From: Leucaena leucocephala
Lineage: Eukaryota; Streptophyta; Magnoliopsida; Fabales; Fabaceae
Reading direction: 5' to 3'
NCBI GenBank assembly: GCA_037074615.1
Contig: CM073537.1
Location: 19,053,989-19,117,988 of the forward strand
DNA length: 64,000 nucleotides
Below, piece by piece: positions 23,215 through 34,932 of the stretch (the first letter of the stretch is position 1; each line of letters begins with the position of its first letter). A program made the position numbers and the translations under genes. The notes under the pieces were generated by a model. That model was not told where the DNA came from and made no database searches. It was given only the letters and a program-made list of their open reading frames with translations.

Positions 23215-23224
23215 GCCACGTGGC
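23215..23224. promoter_or_regulatory. G-box palindrome about 400 bp upstream of the LHT start
   Basis: A perfect GCCACGTGGC palindrome upstream of the LHT ATG (22822), identical to the one in intron 1. It suggests bZIP/bHLH control, by motif only. Confidence 0.45.
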
Positions 23225-23613
23225 ATCCGCCTAACTTCTTTATATCTTGGACTATTATTGATAGAATTGGATTCTCAAGAGATGGAAACCAGAATGGACA
23301 GATATATATTAATCAACAAGGCGGAAGTTGGACTATAACATTTATTAGTGCTAACGTTCCACATTTGACATTGACAATATAATAAGCTTTAGAAGATAGA
23401 GGAGATGCACGAACTTCAGGCAATTTGATTCAAACCCTGAGATGAGCATCTTAATTCGGAAACTTCCAGGATCAGGGGATTGAATAACACAGTTGTTGCA
23501 GTTCAATGGTTTCTTAGGACAAGGTCAACTGTTAGGAGCAAATTTTTTATTGAAAGCATATAAAATAAGGAAGAAAGCACACGACTAAACAATGCAGTTG
23601 GAAGAAATTAGAC

Positions 23614-23990
23614 CTTTCATTGTCAATATCGTCACTCGGGCGTATTGGACAACGACAACCGAAGGTTCATCATGGTGTTCTTGGATATTTTCATAGTTAA
23701 TGTCAGCAGTGTCATCATCCAGAATACAGTCGATGGCATAATTCCTGCATAAAAATGAAAAGAAAAGATAACTACGATGAGGCAAACTGTATAAAATAAT
23801 GAACGGAAAAGAATAATGAGATGAGATGCAAGTTAGTGGTAACTGAGGATTTGATATGATGAAACATATTCATCAACAATAATGATGTAGACAGAAGAAA
23901 TTTGGTAAAAGCGGAGAACCAACCATAAATTCTCCATGAACTTGTTGATGGATGTAAAGCAGAAAGCAACACATAATCTCTATTTTCCAT
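23614..23990 (-). pseudogene. RPA70-like OB-fold protein relic (two exon remnants)
   Basis: The first exon remnant, 23990-23924, starts with ATG and reads MENRDYVLLSALHPSTSSWR, resembling the start of plant RPA70-like single-strand DNA-binding proteins (LLSELHP...WRIKVR). It ends at a donor in TATG|GTTGG. The second, 23744-23614, has an acceptor and a donor and reads NYAIDCIL...HHDEPSVVVVQYARVTI, like the W..YA......PVVIVLQFAR pattern of the next OB-fold. The stretch between and the rest of the OB-folds are missing, so this is a decayed gene fragment. Such genes occur in the host and in Helitrons; no Helitron ends were seen. Weak, motif-based call. Confidence 0.35.
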
Positions 23991-23999
23991 TCTGACCAC

Positions 24000-24910
24000 T
24001 TTTCAATGAAGTACTCCTAGTAAGCAACATCCTCATCATCCATCCTGTCAAAGACCTTGCTAAACTTAACGGCATTCTCTAACATCAGATTCTTACTCAG
24101 ACAATCCGTACTCAGTAGACTCTTGGAATCGATTTTTACCTTGAATATTAAAGATGCGTCCATTGGTAACTTGATTATGAGAGTTAAATCTGAAAAACGT
24201 TATGAAACAGAGTTTTGATATTGACTTCGAGTGGACCTCAAGGCAAGCATTACATCTTCAACCTAGACAAGAATTTCGCGGAAAAAGATTTTGTAAACCA
24301 TTTGACCTTCAATGTTTTTCTAACCATTTGTTCAGCAACTAAGGGCTTAAAACATCAAAACATGTTCCATGTGTCACAACAACTTCCTCCCACTCCCTTT
24401 CATGGTGTTCCTGAAAATGTAGGGAAGAAAAGGGACACTTAAATCTTGTTAGAATTGCTTTTACTAATTACAGAGGAAGGAAAATGGAGTGTCAATCCCC
24501 CTCATTCTCCACCTACAGAAGGAAACCCATTCCCCTCAAGATCCTGTGGGGGCTCCAAACAACTATTAATTTCCGTTCCCTTTGATTGTCCAACCAAAGT
24601 AGGGAAAATAGACTCCCGTCTCATATTCTGTTATCATGTTTATACACGACCAAGGCGAAGACTTCTCCTTTCATTCATTTTCCTTATCAACTCTCGAACT
24701 TAATGTTTGTGAGAACAATATTCAGGTCCTTCATTTCCACCCATAATCATTCCCTTCATTTTCTATTTTCATTCCAGAACACAGTCAGTTTTAGCCGGTC
24801 CAACAGGTTTTCTTCTATTTCAGATTCATTCACAAACACTTTCTCCTGTTTGCAATGGTCTCTCTGCAGAAGAGAGTCTTAATCATTAAGACAGGGCAAA
24901 AAGTTGAGCG
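24000..24910. other. Spacer between RPA-like relic and PPR gene
   Basis: No coding segment supported. C/T-rich stretches around 24380-24700 look like degraded repeat or UTR sequence. The 3' UTR of the PPR gene is expected in the last few hundred bases. Confidence 0.35.
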
Positions 24911-26947
24911 CTATCCATTTCCCAATATATCATCCAGAATGCGAATTGGTCCCATATGACCTAGGTTGTTAAAGAAGCAGCGAACCAAGACATCCCAAGT
25001 AGCAATATTAGGAAAGATTCCTTCAGTTGTCATTTTATGAAGATACACAACGGCCTCTTCAATGCCTAACGAATTACAAATGCCACACAGAAGACTAGTA
25101 TATGTAACTATGTCTGGACGCCATTCCTTCTCTTCCGTAAGCTTATCAAAAAGTTGCATGGCAATTCTGACCTTACCCCACTTACAGTATGCATAAATAA
25201 TTATATTAATGGTAGTGGTATCTGGCTTTGCTCCATTCACCAACATTTTCCCCAGAATCTGGAAAACTCGTTCTTGCATTCCAACACGAGAGAATCCATA
25301 CATTATAGTATTATAAGTAACAGAAGCTAGTTCCAGCTCCAGTTCTTCCAGCTCCTTAATAAGCCCACAAGCTTCTTTAAATCTGTTAACCCTAAATAAA
25401 CCATCCAGTAACTCATTATATGTTATGATATTAGGCGAGCACTTATGTTTCTCCATCATATCAAGCACACCCATTGCCCATTCTACACGTCCACCGGCAC
25501 ACAAGCCCTTAATAAATGTATTAAACGTAACAACAGTTGGAGAACACCCATCATTGTTCATGATTTCAATAAGACGATGAGCTTTGTTAAACATAGAGTT
25601 CTGACAAAGGACATCCAGCATGCAGGTATACACAACAACATTAGGATGGCAACCACAAGTTATCATTTTGTTCCATGTCTCAGAAGCACCTTGCAAATTC
25701 CCAGCTTTTGCAAAACCATAAATGAGAGAGCTATATGTGGTAACATTAGGACGGCACCAAATCTTTTCCATATGATTACAGACAGATATAGCCTCTTCTA
25801 TATAACCATTGGCGCAGAGGCCATATACTAAAGTGTTATATGCAACAACATTGGGCTTAACTCCCTCTTGAATCATACGACTCCACAAGCTAAGAACCTC
25901 ACCCAATCGTCCACACGAAAAATAGCCTTTCATCAAGGAAGCAAATGTATGAATGTTGGGGCTGCATCCTCTCATAAGCATTTGGCCAAGTACAGCAAGA
26001 GACAAGTCAACATTTCCCATGTCACAAAGACAACTGATAACTGTAGAGTAAGTGACAACATTAGGGTCAATGCCCTTATCTAGCATTTCAATGATCAAAT
26101 CAAAGGCCTCTTTAAATTTATAATCTTTGCATACTCCATGTATCAAAGAATTATAAACAGGCACCACAGGTGCGAATCCTGAAGCTAGCTTCTTTGCTTC
26201 ATTTACCTGACCAAGCTTACACATAGAAGATACAATAGTCGTGTAGCTCACTGCATCTGGAGGGCAACCCTTACTTGACATTTCTACAAGCAACTTGCAA
26301 GCCCCATTCACCTTTCCATTTTGACAAAGAGCCTTGATAAGAATATTATAGGTGAAAATATTTGACTCCAAACCTTCCCCCTTCATGTTGTTATATACAG
26401 GATTGATCATCTGGAACCGATTTTCATCCAGCAACGAATCCAACAGGTGGTTGTATATCCTGACTGTGGGTTTGCATCCGAATTCCCTTATCCTATATAA
26501 CATCTTTAATGCTTGATCAGCTGACCCAGCTCGCCGATAAGAATGTATAACACGGATGAATAAATCTTCAGAGCAATCTATTCCTTCCAGCTTCATGTGT
26601 TGCAAAAGATACTGAACACCATCAATGTTGCAGTTTCTTCCCAGTTTCTCAATCATCGTTTGGTATGTCAAATGGGTGTGTTTGAAAGTTCTAGAATTGG
26701 CCAAGGACTTGAAGTATTCAAGTGCCACCACAATATCTCGCTCATGTCTCAATCTTTTCACAACTTCGGATTCCTTAAGAAGGGACGCATTTACGGATTC
26801 GGCTTGGGGTTTATCGAGATCAAAAATTGGTTTCGTGTTGAGTACAAACGGAATCGAAGGCTTGCGCACTTTTAACACTAAAGAACACCCATCTTTCAAA
26901 TACATAGTATTATGTAATTGAATTGAAGCCTTCGGCTTCAGATTCAA
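24911..26947 (-). CDS. P-class pentatricopeptide repeat protein, likely At3g48810 orthologue, intronless
   Basis: RNA-binding organelle protein of the PPR family. A single exon encodes up to 678 aa with about 16 tandem 35-residue P-type motifs, for example FTYNILIKALCQNGKVNGAC, VTYSTVISCLCDMGNVDLSL, VAYNTLVYGLCANGYIEEAI and ITYNELLDGLFRVNRFKEAC. No E/E+/DYW domain follows, so RNA stability, splicing or translation roles are more likely than editing. An in-frame ATG at 26905 gives MYLKDGCSLVLKVRKPSIPF, which matches the N-terminus I know for At3g48810; that start (664 aa) is preferred over 26947, which adds 14 residues. The basic, Ser/Lys-containing N-terminus fits a mitochondrial or plastid presequence. 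No lesions. The organelle and RNA target are unknown. Confidence 0.92.
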   Translation of the reverse strand: MNLKPKASIQLHNTMYLKDGCSLVLKVRKPSIPFVLNTKPIFDLDKPQAESVNASLLKESEVVKRLRHERDIVVALEYFKSLANSRTFKHTHLTYQTMIEKLGRNCNIDGVQYLLQHMKLEGIDCSEDLFIRVIHSYRRAGSADQALKMLYRIREFGCKPTVRIYNHLLDSLLDENRFQMINPVYNNMKGEGLESNIFTYNILIKALCQNGKVNGACKLLVEMSSKGCPPDAVSYTTIVSSMCKLGQVNEAKKLASGFAPVVPVYNSLIHGVCKDYKFKEAFDLIIEMLDKGIDPNVVTYSTVISCLCDMGNVDLSLAVLGQMLMRGCSPNIHTFASLMKGYFSCGRLGEVLSLWSRMIQEGVKPNVVAYNTLVYGLCANGYIEEAISVCNHMEKIWCRPNVTTYSSLIYGFAKAGNLQGASETWNKMITCGCHPNVVVYTCMLDVLCQNSMFNKAHRLIEIMNNDGCSPTVVTFNTFIKGLCAGGRVEWAMGVLDMMEKHKCSPNIITYNELLDGLFRVNRFKEACGLIKELEELELELASVTYNTIMYGFSRVGMQERVFQILGKMLVNGAKPDTTTINIIIYAYCKWGKVRIAMQLFDKLTEEKEWRPDIVTYTSLLCGICNSLGIEEAVVYLHKMTTEGIFPNIATWDVLVRCFFNNLGHMGPIRILDDILGNG

Positions 26948-28847
26948 GAATCTGAATACCCAAGAGAAAACAGACTGAGAAATCCGCTAAAAGGATGACT
27001 TTGAGGTAGCCCAGCCCTCTTGCCCACCAAAAATTCAGAACAAACAATTCTTCGTCACTTGGCAAATGAAAATATTGCAATATTGTCTACTCTTGTCTCA
27101 TGGAACCGAACCACCATAATGCCCAAAATTGTACACAAAGCAAGTCTATGAAGAACATTTATTTGCCTCAAGACCTAGACAGAAACATGCGGCAGTTTTC
27201 AGCTCGTGGCCGAATACAGTCTCCCACAAGGGCTCACCCGGCCGGAACTTGGGTTCGAGACTAGCCATGGTGAATGAGTTAGCAAATCCAAAGTGTGGTT
27301 GGCGCCTAATACTTTGGGAACGACGCGGGAGGATCGGCGGGACGGTGCAGCAGTTCGTCGCTCAAAGGGGAATGGCCTTTTCCCTATGAAGCGCGATTAT
27401 CAAGTCCCCAAATAATAAGCATTTTAAACTAGATTTATATTTCATTTTATTTATGGATATAGATTGTACTACTTTATACTACATGATTTTTGTTTTGACG
27501 GACCCTTCTTTTCACAACAACAAACTATACATTATGCGGGATTGAACAAGAGAGTGGCATACTTTCATCTGTTACCCTGAAGTTAACGGATAATCTTTTG
27601 GCATCAATCAGTTAAGAGTATAATCAGTATTCTTCACATAACTACCGCAATGGTGAAACAAAACAAACAATTTCCTGGCAAAATGTAGGCAAAAAACAAT
27701 TGGTAAAATTAGTTTAATTTTTTTTTTTGTTCTTTTGGATATTTGGCTAGAGTAGTTGAAAGTTGAAACATAATTATCATCTCATCTTGCAGCGACAAAT
27801 TAGAATTGCTAGTGATATATTGATATGTTTGAAATTCCGTTTTGGCGCTGCCAAAATGTTTTGATATCTTATGAAGACCAGTATTGTAAGCTTGAATCAA
27901 GTAGTGACAAAAATAGTTGCAAATTTATTTTGATAATTGATTTTGATGGGATTGATTAATTTTTATTTAGCGTTAAATAGTATTAAGAATATCAAGTTTA
28001 ATATGATTGACTTAATTTATTGGATCTGTCCCACGAGCCTCTCTTCTCCTTTGTGACTGATATTCTGCTTTATATCTTCCCTTTAATAGTAGGAAGAAGC
28101 CACTAAGCAATTAGATCAGAGATCACTCTGGTGAGATTCCAGTTCTCAAGTAGTGTAGATGATGAGAAAAGCAAGCATTTTTCAATATTATAGATGATTT
28201 GATGCTGCCACAGAATATTATTCACATAGTACAAAGAAAAAAAAAATATTTGTCACAAGCGATGCAAAGCATTTAATAGAACAGTATAGCAAGTTATGGA
28301 TTTAATAAGCAATCGCAGGCAGCATACATGAACAGATTGCCTCAAAAAGAATTAAGAGGTTCCTTGGGGATGTACATTTATGTATGATATAGTTGGATGA
28401 TGAAACCAGACTAGAATCGAGTAATTCCCTTGCCTTGATCCCATTACCGCAGATTATGCTTCTGCTGTGAAGGTTGCCTCTCAAATGAAGGTGTTCATAT
28501 GGCTGCACAAATTAGAATACATTAAAATGAGCTTGACTATTACTTGAGCAGTACTAATACGAGCTTCTCTATGTATTAAGCATTGAAATATTAAGAAAAC
28601 ATATATTCTACCAATTGTGATGAACGGAATCGGGTTCTGCATTGGTTTGTAAGGTAAAGTAGACAATTCTACACTTGTATTATGCAGTAATGACTTCTTT
28701 GTTGTGCACATGTGTAGTATTTGGTGTTAAACATCATAATAATCGAAGCTTTAGATTGCATTAACGGACTATGGACTTGATGTGGCTTGCCTTAGATAAA
28801 GTGTTCATTGTGAGAACCTATAAGAGTTTTGGACATGTGGCGGAATA
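26948..28847. other. Spacer between PPR and SFR2 genes
   Basis: About 26948-27400 is moderately GC-rich and is probably the 5' leader/promoter of the minus-strand PPR gene; a short open frame there on the + strand has no recognisable family. The rest is AT-rich, with the SFR2 3' UTR expected in the last few hundred bases. No RNA gene or element could be bounded. Confidence 0.4.
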
Positions 28848-31800
28848 TTAAAATCTACCTTCAAGAGGTTGAAGAACTAATGTGGAACTCTTCTTCTGAG
28901 GTTTCCTTTTCCTTTTCAGGGAGAATGGCCGGATGATGAATCTTGAGAAGCGGCTCAAAGGATCTTGTAGACCATCCATCTCATAGTGACCAAACCGCCA
29001 ATCTCTTTCAATATAAGGTCGCTGAATAGGTTCATCGAGTCCACCTGCAATGAGGAACAAGAAAAACTGTGGTTTATTTTTATCCAAATTTTACTGCTAA
29101 CGTAGAATAATCCAGCCTTCGATCAGGATTCACATGGAATCAATGTAATTTGTTGATCTGACTGGTCAGTTATCACGTAGCTCATAAGTTGAATCAGAAT
29201 CCATAAATAACACTCGTAAAAACTCAGATTCTCAATGGATACCTGCATACATCAAACCGTGCTTGTCTACAGCCCGATAAAATGGTCTTGTTTTCTTCTC
29301 AATGGCAGCTCTCTGTAGTTCATTCCATTCTCTGTCACGATCCTCACGTGTGACTTTACCCGTGTTCACAATCTGGAATTAAGGGTACATTAAAGGTGTC
29401 TGTTCAGAGAAAAATAGTGTCAAGTAAAACAACTGTAGAAATAGAGTTCTAACTTTAGAAAATAGGTGGTAAGAAGGGCGCGGGTTGCGTGCAAGATTAT
29501 TAGCTCGGTCAACTGCTACAAGTCCAAACTTGGGACCATATCCATCAGCCCACTCCCAGTTATCAGAAATAGTCCAAAACAGGTAACCAAGCACAGGAAC
29601 ACCCTATAAAACCAGAAAAGGAAGGCCTGACATGATATCAGTAATTACAAACAATCGCATGATTTAAAGCTGATCAATGTTAAATTCAGAGTCCAAACCC
29701 TTATCATGGCTGCATATACGGCAAGCAAATGTTCCAACAGATAGGGACGTCGGATTAGATCTGTCTCATCAGATACTCCGTTTTCAGTAATGATGAAGGG
29801 AACTTTTAGATGTTTGTATCTTTCATGAAACTGAAGCAACATGCGATACAAGCCATCAGGATATACCCCACGACCAGATTCACTGTACTCATCTGTTTCC
29901 ACAAGTTTCAGTCCCGCACCAGAAACAACTTCCTAAATACCAGAATGGTTATATAAGTATGAGCCGAATGCACACGGTGCATTCATCTAGGTTAATAAAA
30001 CAGACCTGCCCATAGTAGTTTATGCCTATAAAATCCAGCTTGTCAGAAATACTATCAATGTACGGGAAGATGGTCAAGGAATTAGCCAGTGAAACAGCAG
30101 CAACATCAAACAATCCATAGGGTCGCATGAATGACACATGGTGTGCTACGCCGACTATGGGTTTTAATGAGACACTGCCAAAAGGTTTTCATGAATCAGA
30201 AAATTATTATTACAAAATCAGCAAAGAGGTCAACCATGAAAGCATAACTTATTAATTGAGAAGGAATGAAAAGGAAAAAAGCCATAAAATATTGTTCAAT
30301 GTTCTATAAGCAAGCTACACATTCTGCAACTTCTTTGAGAAAGACAAACCTTTGTTCATGGACATAATCATATGCTTTTGAGTGTGCAATGGCCATCCAA
30401 TGCATGGCCTGCTGGAAAACACCAGTTGGAAGAGCCGAAGTAGCAACCTCCAGCATATCAGGATTACCACCAGGCCAAGCTCCAGCACAATAAGTAAGCA
30501 TACAGAAGACATGAGGTTCATTAAAAGTAACCCAATATTCAACCAGATCAGATACACTGTTTACAACAAGCCTGCCCCATGGAATGTAAGCGATGAGGAA
30601 AAGCATCATTTCATATACTACCATAACATGAATAACTCATTGACATTGAATAAATACATGATCATGTAGGGAAAAAAAAGGATATGAGGACAAGTTCCAA
30701 GCTGCTCAATACAGTCTCAAATGTAATCCCTACATGCTGATACCAACATGGAATTTAATAAATATCAGCAAACAAACAGTATAAATAATGCATGGAAAAA
30801 TACACTTGTCCTGATTTGATTGGAATAAAGTACCTTAAGTATCTAAGTTTGAGTACCTAAGTTTTTCCTTCTAATATCCCATCAAATTGCAAAATGGGTA
30901 TGTATGCACTAGTTTCACTTACAACCAAGGATAGGCTGGCACAGTGCAGTGGGTGTTCTATCGCAAATGTCATTAGAAGCAGTTAGAGGAAATAACATGT
31001 ATGGACAACTAACACGAAGGAAAGACTAACCTGGTAAAGTCCATGAAATAATCAACAGTCTTTTCCAGCTTCCAACCTCCATACTCACCAGCCCAAGGTG
31101 GTAGTGAGTGATGAAAAAGAGTGAGCATGACTTTCATTCCATATGACTTAACCCTATTGATAATCCACTTATAACGCTCCAAAGCGGCATAATTAACCTA
31201 AGAAGATTGAGCGATTTACTCATAAAAGTAAAATATCTGCACTAGTTGAATTCATTGAACTGGTTTTCATAAAACAATATTAACGAGACTTACAGATCCG
31301 TTTAGCCCATTTACAGGCTCCTTTGGCATTATTCTTGACCAATCTATACCCATGCGAAAGACAGTAACACCAGTATCTTTGGCCAACTTCAGTTCTGTAT
31401 CAGGATCAGACCAAAACCTTAATCTCTCCTCCCTGAGAATCAGGCATCATTCTCTATTTAGCATGAACATATCCACTGTGATATAATTAAGATAGTCCAA
31501 AAGTGCATAATATCCATCTCTTTTAGTAATTAATGCTTAAAAAAATACATGATATCAACATTAAAAGCTGGGCTTACGGGTTTGGAACATTATGCCAAGC
31601 AGTTACATTATGTTGGTGTTCTTCTTTTGGCACAGCAGCTGGTGCTTCTTCTTCATCTTCTTCTGAGTACTTCTCAAATCCTCTAATCATGGCCTCCATA
31701 GCAACTTTTAAAGTCTTTTTCCTCTTTTTGAATGTGTAATCATCAAGTTGTTGAGATGAAGCAGCTTGGTGAGACCCACCATCACCAGCAGAGCCCATTA

Positions 31801-32845
31801 AAGCATCAGCTTGTTGTTCGACCTCATGTGAGTCAACGCAAGGCTTATCTTCTTCTGCAAATTGAATCCAAGCATCATTGAGCCTATCCTCAACATGTGC
31901 TGGTGCTGTAGCCAGGCCAAAGAAAAATCCATTTTTCTCTTCTGCAGGTAGTCATGAAGGGAAAAAATCTTCATGATCCTCTTTCATATAAACAAAACTA
32001 CACATGATTATTTAAGCTAAGTAGGAGCACCATATATATATGAAAATGTTATATTGTCAATAACAAGACAAAAAATAAAAAAGTTACCAAGTTTGGAAAA
32101 TATAGTTCGCAAAAAGCAATTATAATACAATAACTTCTCTTTTTGGTTTCCGCGCAGTTCTTGCTTAATTATTTGGTATGTATAGAGGGATAAAGCCAAA
32201 AAACTTAAACGGAGACACAATCCTGGGCAGAAGAACCACTCCTCGAATATAATCAAGAAACAGGGCCCCGCAACCTGGCGATGGTAGTCAAACTCTCAAA
32301 TAGCCACATGCATTTCTCGAGAAAAATTTATCGCCAACCAACGACTCCATGGCTTTCCCGATAAGTGTGTAATTCTTACTTCTAACCCTGTGCATATAAC
32401 CCGAAACTAATTTCAGTTGAAGTAAGAACTTAGACTACATTTCCCCCCGTTCAAAATCAGATCCGGGCTTTATACTTCGCCAGAATAGGCCCTCGCAATT
32501 GTACGATATGCAAGTCTCCCATCTACGTACTTAAGCAGTTAAGCTTACAAAGCATATGACCAGAAGTAAGACGTCAACAATTAATAATACTCAATAATCA
32601 TTTAGACTTCACTAACAAAACCTAGATTGCTCAAAAAGTCTGAAAACGGAAGTGTTCGTTTCCAGTTCCTCACCATCAACATTGAAGACGGCGAGTACAT
32701 CAGAGGACTCGTCAATAGGCGAGCGGAATGGGCGGAGATTCTTTCGCTTGAAACGGGAGAATGAGAAGGCATTAGCGGCGATGGTGATCGTGACAATTGC
32801 TCCGGCGAGCTTCGTGGCGGTAACGAAGAGAGCAACAAACGTCAT
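28848..32845 (-). CDS. SFR2: SENSITIVE TO FREEZING 2, galactolipid:galactolipid galactosyltransferase, 647 aa, ten exons
   Basis: GH1-fold enzyme of the outer plastid envelope that moves galactose between monogalactosyldiacylglycerols, making oligogalactolipids during freezing or dehydration. Exons in order: 32845-32674, 31941-31578, 31432-31294, 31197-31031, 30571-30350, 30174-30006, 29932-29699, 29603-29454, 29372-29243, 29044-28848; all junctions keep frame. The N-terminus has a hydrophobic anchor, then FRSPIDESSDVLAVFN. GH1 landmarks: GLATAP, FRMGIDWSRIMP, TLFHHSLPPWAGEYGGWK, acid/base Glu in VTFNEPH (about residue 299), IGINYYGQ, nucleophile Glu in FIITENGVSDE (about residue 461), LGYLFWTISDNWEWADGY, and DWRFGHYEMDGLQDPLSR near the end. 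Longer than Arabidopsis SFR2 (622 aa), mainly because of a charged linker (about 31640-31800, with EEDEEEAPAA). Intact catalytic residues suggest a working enzyme. Confidence 0.95.
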
Positions 32846-34932
32846 GTCGTCTGGCCTCCGGAGTCGCGCATACTCCCTGGAAACTCAAAAGGAGTGAGGG
32901 GGAGGATGGATATCCACGTGTCTCAGAGATAACGAACTCATAAAGCGGGAGAGCTTCAAGGGGCCCACCGAGAATGTTATGTACCCGTAATATCTACTTC
33001 ATAGTGGCTGAGCGGAATACGGCAACCTTCCACCAGCGTTTTCTGGTACATTTCACGTGAAGCAGTAATGTTCATGTGGTGGGCGTGAAGAGCTCCGTTA
33101 ACATAAATCAGCCCAGTCCAAAATGAAGTCCTTGTTTTTTTGAAGGGTAATAAATATAGTATATTATAAAACATACAGAGGTCCAGGGTAATAAATCTTA
33201 AAAATTTGATTGTAAATTTGTACAAAAATGTTGTATTTCATTCTTTTTTTATTTTTCGTATTATTTCACCAATTAACTTTTATTTTCAACTATTATATTG
33301 TAGCAATATTGAGAAGGCGTCGTCCTTTACTTTAGTATCTCGGAAAATATTAGATCTTGTTGTGAGTGAGATATAGGGTAATTAATATTCTTTAATTTGT
33401 AACTTAACAAAATAATTTTGACGGTGCACGAGGGCACAATGCTTTGCGAGAAATATGTACATGAGGCCAACATAAAAAAATATACTTTTAAAATCATTCA
33501 GAACTAGTAAATTAAATATTAATTAAAAAGCAACGTCATCATTTTATTATCTATTTTATTATCCTTAGAGTTTTGTCCTTTTTTGTGAATATTTTTTTTA
33601 CTACAAAAATTTTTAGAAATAAATTGAACTCACTTATAATTTAAAGATAGAGTGAAGTCTATTTTTTTTTATAGGTGATACTAATATCAAGCAAAATGAG
33701 CCGTTAATTACCTTCAATCTTTAATTTAGGTATCTAGAAGTTAGAATATATTCCTAAGTACTATGATTAAAATCATAATAAAATAATACTCTCTAAAAAT
33801 CGAACTCGTTGTAAACACTTCCCCCCACTAATTCAAGTCATGTGACCGGCCCAAATCGTTGTGAATTAAATTCTTTCAAGTATAATTTTTTCCGTATATT
33901 TAAAAAACTCTTAAATTAAAATTAAAAAAAAATTAACCTAAATCTTAACTTAAATTTTTTTAAAATAAATAGTTATATTTATTTAAAATAATTTTTAGAC
34001 TACAATATAATTTTAAATAAATTATTATAAATAGTTTATAAATATTAAAAAATTATTTTATTTTTATTTTTCTTACACAGACAATCTTTTATCCCTTCTC
34101 ACCTTCGTCAATTTTTTTTCTTCTTTGCCTCCGTTATAATTGTCGTGGGTATCGTGGAGGTGTTCGTCGTTTGCGACTTCTGTCGTTATTGTGGAAGCTT
34201 TGGTCGTTGCTGTCGTCAACCTGATGTGTTCGTCGTCGCTGGGTCTGGAATCAACGAGCCAAGAAGAGGGAAGATGAACAGTGCAAAAAAAAGGAAAAGC
34301 AGAGAGATGGGACGTGTTATATTTTTTTCATAAGAAAAAAAAAAGGGAAAGAAAAGCAGGAAAAGCAGGTTGACGAATAGTGCAAAGAAAAGGAATCCGA
34401 TAAGTGCAAAGAGGGAAGATGAACGAGCCAAGACATCTGACAGGTGAATAGTTATTTTTTTTATTTTATATATTTTTTAATAATTTACTAAACATATATA
34501 TTTTTTTTTATAATAATTATTCAAACATTTATTTATTTAAAATTATTTTTTTAATAAATTTTTTTTATAAATTTTTTTTAAAAACTATTTAAAATTTTTT
34601 TTTTAAAGCCTAGTTATATATCGTACAGTTTAAAGTTAAAATATTATTGAAGGTGACAAACTAATAGGAGAGAGCTACCAATGCATGAGGGTACAAATTT
34701 TCTTCAATCTATATCTTGTTAATTACTAATTGGTTTTGGAGTTCTTATTTACATTATTAGATCAAAATTATGTCATAAATTTGAAATCCCAAAATGCATG
34801 AGAGAACAAACTCAATGACTGAAACATTAATTGTTATTGCCAAACTAAGTTCTTCAACAAAAATAAATTGAAAAAGAAATATACTTAACTATAAGTCAGA
34901 CTTTTTCTTGGACATATTAAGCTACCACAGAC
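32846..34932. other. Spacer with SFR2 upstream region
   Basis: About 32846-33100 is the upstream region of SFR2. 33230-34070 and 34440-34620 are extremely AT-rich. A GC-richer island with Arg/Ser-coding triplets at about 34100-34440 has no recognisable family and reads on neither strand as a credible protein. Nothing else supported. Confidence 0.4.

Noticed and set aside
27129..27389. Short Arg/Gly-rich open frame on the + strand upstream of the PPR gene
   Set aside because: No recognisable family, no splice partners, and it overlaps the likely 5' leader of the minus-strand PPR gene.
34145..34333. Cys/Arg-rich small protein on the + strand
   Set aside because: Low-complexity, no similarity to a known family, and surrounded by AT-rich spacer without gene signals.
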